DNA of 44,973 nucleotides from Acidobacteriota bacterium (GTDB lineage Bacteria > Acidobacteriota > Thermoanaerobaculia > Multivoradales > Multivoraceae). Numbering within the stretch: the first letter of the stretch is position 1; every line of letters begins with the position of its first letter. Shown one piece after another: positions 42,368-44,973 of this stretch. Position numbers and translations under genes: made by a program. The stretch covers positions 1-44,973 of the forward strand of contig JAGWAG010000024.1 of NCBI GenBank assembly GCA_021296535.1. Direction: 5' to 3'. The notes beneath the pieces were generated by a model that saw only the letters and a program-made list of their open reading frames with translations, did not search any database and was not told the DNA's origin.

Positions 42368-43348
42368 TTGCTCAGCTACATCCTTCGCCGGCTTTCCACC
42401 GGACTGGTCACCCTGTTCGGTATCTCGGTCATCTCGTTCTTCATCATCCAGCTCGTCCCGGGCGACCCGGCGCAACTCCAGACCTCCCAGATCGCCGACG
42501 CCGCGGTCTCGGAGCGCGTCTACCAGCAGTTGCGGGAGCTCTACGGCCTCGACAAGCCGATCCCGGTCCAGTACGCGAACTGGGTCGGCAAACTCGTCCA
42601 GGGCGACCTCGGCTCGTCCTTCCACGACGGAAGGAGAGTGTCCGCGAAGATCGGTGAGGCCTTGTGGCCGACCCTGTCCGTCGCGCTCCTCTCCTTCATG
42701 CTGACCCTGATCATCTCGACGCCGGTCGGGATCTACAGCGCCCTCCGGCAGGGGGGCGGTTTCGATCGTTCCGTCAGCACCGGCCTCTACATGCTCTATT
42801 CCGTGCCGAACTACGTAGCCGGCATGCTTCTCATCCTCTACTTGGGCGTGAAGTGGGACCTGCTCCCCTTCCGCGGCATGCGCTCGGACGGTTTCGACGA
42901 CATGACGATGCTCGGCCAGATGTGGGATCTGGCCCAGCACTACGTCCTGATCACGTTCTGCTTCACCTTCGGCAACCTGGCCTACTACTCCCGCTTCATC
43001 CGCCAGAACCTGCTCGAGGTCGTGCGGCAGGACTATGTCCGCACCGCCCGCGCGAAGGGCCTCGGCGAGCGCAGCGTCGTCCTCAAGCACGCCTTCACGA
43101 ACAGCTTGATCCCGCTGATCTCGCTGATCGGCCTGACCTTCCCCTTCGTGCTCAGCGGCAGCGTGATCCTCGAGTACATGTTCAACTGGCCGGGGCTTGG
43201 CAGGTTGTACTTCGAGTCCGTGCTGCAGCGGGACTACCCGACGATCATGGCGCTCAACTTCATCACCGCCCTGCTCGTCCTCGGCATCACCTTCATCGCC
43301 GACCTGACCTACGGCCTGGTCGACCCCCGGATCAGCTATGAGAAGTGA
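42368..43348 (+). CDS. Dipeptide-type ABC transporter permease (DppB/OppB family)
   Basis: The open frame extends back to 41885 over the MATE gene. TTG at 42368 (LLSYILRRLSTGLVTLFGISVISFFIIQLVPGDPA) is the natural start of a DppB-type permease and gives 326 residues. Six membrane helices are expected. Family landmarks are LRELYGLDKPIPVQYANWV, GDLGSSFHDGRRVSAKI, YVRTARAKGLGERSVVLKHAFTNSLIPLISLIG (the cytoplasmic coupling loop that contacts the ATPase), and EYMFNWPGLGRLYFESVLQRDYPTIM. It imports peptides or other solutes with a DppC-type partner that starts 3 bp after its stop. No binding protein or ATPase lies in this window. Confidence 0.92.
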   Translation: MLSYILRRLSTGLVTLFGISVISFFIIQLVPGDPAQLQTSQIADAAVSERVYQQLRELYGLDKPIPVQYANWVGKLVQGDLGSSFHDGRRVSAKIGEALWPTLSVALLSFMLTLIISTPVGIYSALRQGGGFDRSVSTGLYMLYSVPNYVAGMLLILYLGVKWDLLPFRGMRSDGFDDMTMLGQMWDLAQHYVLITFCFTFGNLAYYSRFIRQNLLEVVRQDYVRTARAKGLGERSVVLKHAFTNSLIPLISLIGLTFPFVLSGSVILEYMFNWPGLGRLYFESVLQRDYPTIMALNFITALLVLGITFIADLTYGLVDPRISYEK

Positions 43349-43350
43349 CG

Positions 43351-44418
43351 ATGAGCGCTGAAGCGACGACAAGCGGCGAGCCGGCGCGCTCGTACTGGCA
43401 CATCACCTGGCGTCGCTTCCGCAGGCACCGCCTCGGCATGGTCGGACTGTGCGTCGTCGCGGCGCTGTTCCTCGTCTCCTTCCTTTCCCCGATGCTGGCC
43501 AACGAGCAGCCGATCCTCTGCCGCTTCGACGGCAGCTTCTACTACCCGGCGGTAATCGACCTGATTCACCAGGTACCGGGAAGCAAGCTGATCATCAAGA
43601 AGAAGCGGCCCTACCGCCTCGCGACCTTCGACTTCAAGCGCGAGTTCGACCCGGACCGCGGCGACTGGGCGCTCTGGACGCCGATGCGCTACGGACCACG
43701 TGAGATCGCCGCCGAACCCCTGGCCGGCCCGTCCAGGCGCCACTGGCTGGGGACCGACCAGTCCGGGCGCGACGTGCTGTCGCGCATGGTCCACGGCACC
43801 GTCGTGTCGATGAAGGTCGGCTTCCTGTCGATGGGCATCGCCGTCATCCTCGGCCTCGTGCTGGGCTGCATCGCCGGCTACGCCGGCGGCATCGCCGACC
43901 TCGTCATCTCGCGCTTCATCGAGGTCGTCATGTGCTTTCCGCCGTTCTTCCTGATCCTCGCCGTCCTGGCCTGGTTCCCGCCCAGCATCGAGAACGTGAT
44001 GATCGTGATCGGACTGACCCGCTGGGTCGGCATCGCGCGCTTCGCACGCGGCGAGATTCTGCGCATCCGCGAGACGGACTACGCGCTTGCCGCCCGCTCG
44101 CTGGGCGTCCGGCCGGCCCAGCTCGTGCTCCGCCACCTGCTGCCCAACGCCCTGGCGCCCGTGCTCGTCAGCGTCACCTTCGGCATCGCCGTTTCCATCC
44201 TGATCGAGGCCGGGCTTTCCTGGCTGGGCTTCGGGGTTCAGCCGCCGGATCCGTCCTGGGGAACGATCCTGCGCTCCGGCTACGAGAACCTGTTCACCGC
44301 CGGCCACATGATCCCGCCCGCCTGCGTCGCGATCTTCCTCGCCGTGCTGAGCTTCAACCTGGTCGGCGATACGCTGAGGGACGTGATCGACCCGCGGCTT
44401 CAGGCGGAGCGCGCTTGA
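43351..44418 (+). CDS. Dipeptide-type ABC transporter permease (DppC/OppC family, YejE-like)
   Basis: GTG 43345 overlaps the previous stop, but the ATG at 43351 has GAGAAG at good spacing and starts MSAEATTSGEPARSYWHITWRRFRRHRLGMVGL. The product is about 355 residues. TM1 is followed by an unusually long outside loop (NEQPILCRFDGSFYYPAVIDL ... RRHWLGTDQSGRDVLSRMVHGT). Its wording (cell-surface FDGSFYYPA, LGTDQSGRDVLSR) resembles YejE-type permeases of the microcin C/oligopeptide group. The coupling loop is YALAARSLGVRPAQLVLRHLLPNALAPVLV. EAGLSWLGFGVQPPDPSWG and GDTLRDVIDPRL are standard C-terminal signatures. The substrate is probably a peptide-like compound (inference). Confidence 0.92.
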   Translation: MSAEATTSGEPARSYWHITWRRFRRHRLGMVGLCVVAALFLVSFLSPMLANEQPILCRFDGSFYYPAVIDLIHQVPGSKLIIKKKRPYRLATFDFKREFDPDRGDWALWTPMRYGPREIAAEPLAGPSRRHWLGTDQSGRDVLSRMVHGTVVSMKVGFLSMGIAVILGLVLGCIAGYAGGIADLVISRFIEVVMCFPPFFLILAVLAWFPPSIENVMIVIGLTRWVGIARFARGEILRIRETDYALAARSLGVRPAQLVLRHLLPNALAPVLVSVTFGIAVSILIEAGLSWLGFGVQPPDPSWGTILRSGYENLFTAGHMIPPACVAIFLAVLSFNLVGDTLRDVIDPRLQAERA

Positions 44419-44441
44419 GGTGGGGCTGGTAGCGTTCGATC

Positions 44442-44449
44442 AAGGAGGT
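44442..44449 (+). promoter_or_regulatory. Strong Shine-Dalgarno site of sucA
   Basis: The sequence aaggaggt ends eight bases before the ATG at 44458, a near-ideal ribosome-binding site that fixes the start of the 2-oxoglutarate dehydrogenase gene. Confidence 0.8.
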
Positions 44450-44457
44450 AGGCAGCG

Positions 44458-44973
44458 ATGAGCCAGCCCGAGCAGTTGCACAGCCTCTCCCTCGACTACG
44501 TCGAAGCCCTCCTGGCCCAGTACCGCCGCGACCCGGCGTCCCTCGACGAGCAGTGGCGGCACTACTTCGACTCCCTGGCCGCGGCCGGGGAACTCGACGA
44601 TGGAGCCCTGGAGCCTTCGCTCGAGCCGCCGGCGCTGTTCGGCGGCAACGGGGCGACCACAGCTGCGGTCTCCGCCCCGCCGGCGGCCCCTGCCGCTTCC
44701 CCGGCAACGCCCGAGCCGGCCCGGGCAACCGAAGCCCCCCGAACCACGACGCCGACCCTGACGGGCGACGTCGAACTCCAGCGCCGGGTCGACGACATGA
44801 TCCGCAACTATCGGATCCGTGGCCATCTCTTCGCGGACATCAACCCGCTCCGCAATCCACCGGTGCTCCCGGAGGAACTGGAACTCGAGGGCCTGGGCAT
44901 CAAGGAAAGCGACCTCGACCGCACCGTGTCCACCGCCGGCATCCCCGGCGCCGACACGGCGACGGTGCGCGAA
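44458..44973 (+). CDS. sucA: 2-oxoglutarate dehydrogenase E1 component, N-terminal part (cut by window)
   Basis: Not in the ORF track because it runs off the right edge. From the ATG at 44458 the frame reads MSQPEQLHSLSLDYVEALLAQYRRDPASLDEQWRHYFDSL, the E2-binding N-terminal segment typical of SucA. An Ala/Pro-rich linker follows (AAVSAPPAAPAASPATPEPARAT). The start of the catalytic region is DVELQRRVDDMIRNYRIRGHLFADINPLRNPPV. SucA decarboxylates 2-oxoglutarate with thiamine diphosphate in the TCA cycle. The first 172 codons are visible. It begins 39 bp after the ABC permease stop with a near-perfect ribosome-binding site, so it may have its own promoter or be read from upstream. Confidence 0.93.
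   Translation, partial: MSQPEQLHSLSLDYVEALLAQYRRDPASLDEQWRHYFDSLAAAGELDDGALEPSLEPPALFGGNGATTAAVSAPPAAPAASPATPEPARATEAPRTTTPTLTGDVELQRRVDDMIRNYRIRGHLFADINPLRNPPVLPEELELEGLGIKESDLDRTVSTAGIPGADTATVRE

Noticed and set aside
1-44973. tRNA, rRNA, CRISPR array, transposase or prophage genes
   Set aside because: I looked in the intergenic gaps and found no cloverleaf-like sequence, regularly spaced repeats, or mobile-element proteins.

Overview
The window is GC-rich, densely packed bacterial chromosome with small intergenic gaps and many 1-4 bp start/stop overlaps. Outer-membrane parts (a NodT-type channel, an autotransporter-like barrel), lipoprotein signals and a lipid II flippase point to a diderm. 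The mix of secreted or lipoprotein peptidases, gamma-glutamyltransferase, an SSS symporter, an ETF:menaquinone oxidoreductase-like protein and a PilZ/AMIN protein fits an aerobic heterotroph of an Acidobacteriota-like lineage. That placement is inference; no rRNA is present. I see no tRNA, CRISPR array, transposase or phage gene.

Layout. 1-4.2 kb: an AbgB-like M20 amidohydrolase (cut by the window edge) and a zinc alcohol dehydrogenase on the minus strand, divergent from gamma-glutamyltransferase. 4.3-7.4 kb: a two-module M16 lipoprotein peptidase whose reading frame runs tail-to-tail into an unrecognised minus-strand gene. 7.0-17.5 kb: a minus-strand run of TPR/transglutaminase-like lipoprotein, stand-alone HyuA-type hydantoinase/oxoprolinase, NodT outer-membrane factor, HlyD-type adaptor, RND pump and the unrecognised gene. 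17.6-25.2 kb: minus-strand DUF4126 protein, MurJ (frame-disrupted), a PilZ-TM-AMIN protein, a structured intergenic region, class II DAHP synthase (frame-disrupted), queuosine-precursor transporter, TerB-like protein and an acyl-CoA-dehydrogenase-like protein. 25.3-29.5 kb: aminotransferase (+), then TrpS, SSS symporter and a small membrane protein coupled on the minus strand. 29.6-37.7 kb, plus strand: isoaspartyl peptidase/asparaginase, propionyl-CoA-synthetase-like ligase, a membrane FeS oxidoreductase, TetR regulator with candidate operator, EtfB and EtfA. 37.8-45 kb: an outer-membrane barrel (frame-disrupted), ArgG (frame-disrupted, with a 41-bp tandem duplication at its 3' end), a MATE transporter, two dipeptide-type ABC permeases and the start of 2-oxoglutarate dehydrogenase E1.

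Themes. (i) Peptide and gamma-glutamyl scavenging (M20, GGT, M16, HyuA, isoaspartyl peptidase, peptide-type ABC permeases). (ii) Acyl-CoA oxidation wired to quinone (FeS oxidoreductase, EtfBA, TetR, acyl-CoA synthetase). (iii) Efflux (tripartite RND, MATE). (iv) Envelope growth (MurJ with PilZ/AMIN).

The strangest property of the window is that several highly conserved genes (murJ twice, class II DAHP synthase, argG, the barrel protein) change reading frame. At three of these sites a short block of conserved codons also seems to be missing. This is either real gene decay or a systematic assembly problem. Start codons are often GTG or TTG; where the ORF track used the longest frame I chose starts from ribosome-binding sites, overlaps or family length.
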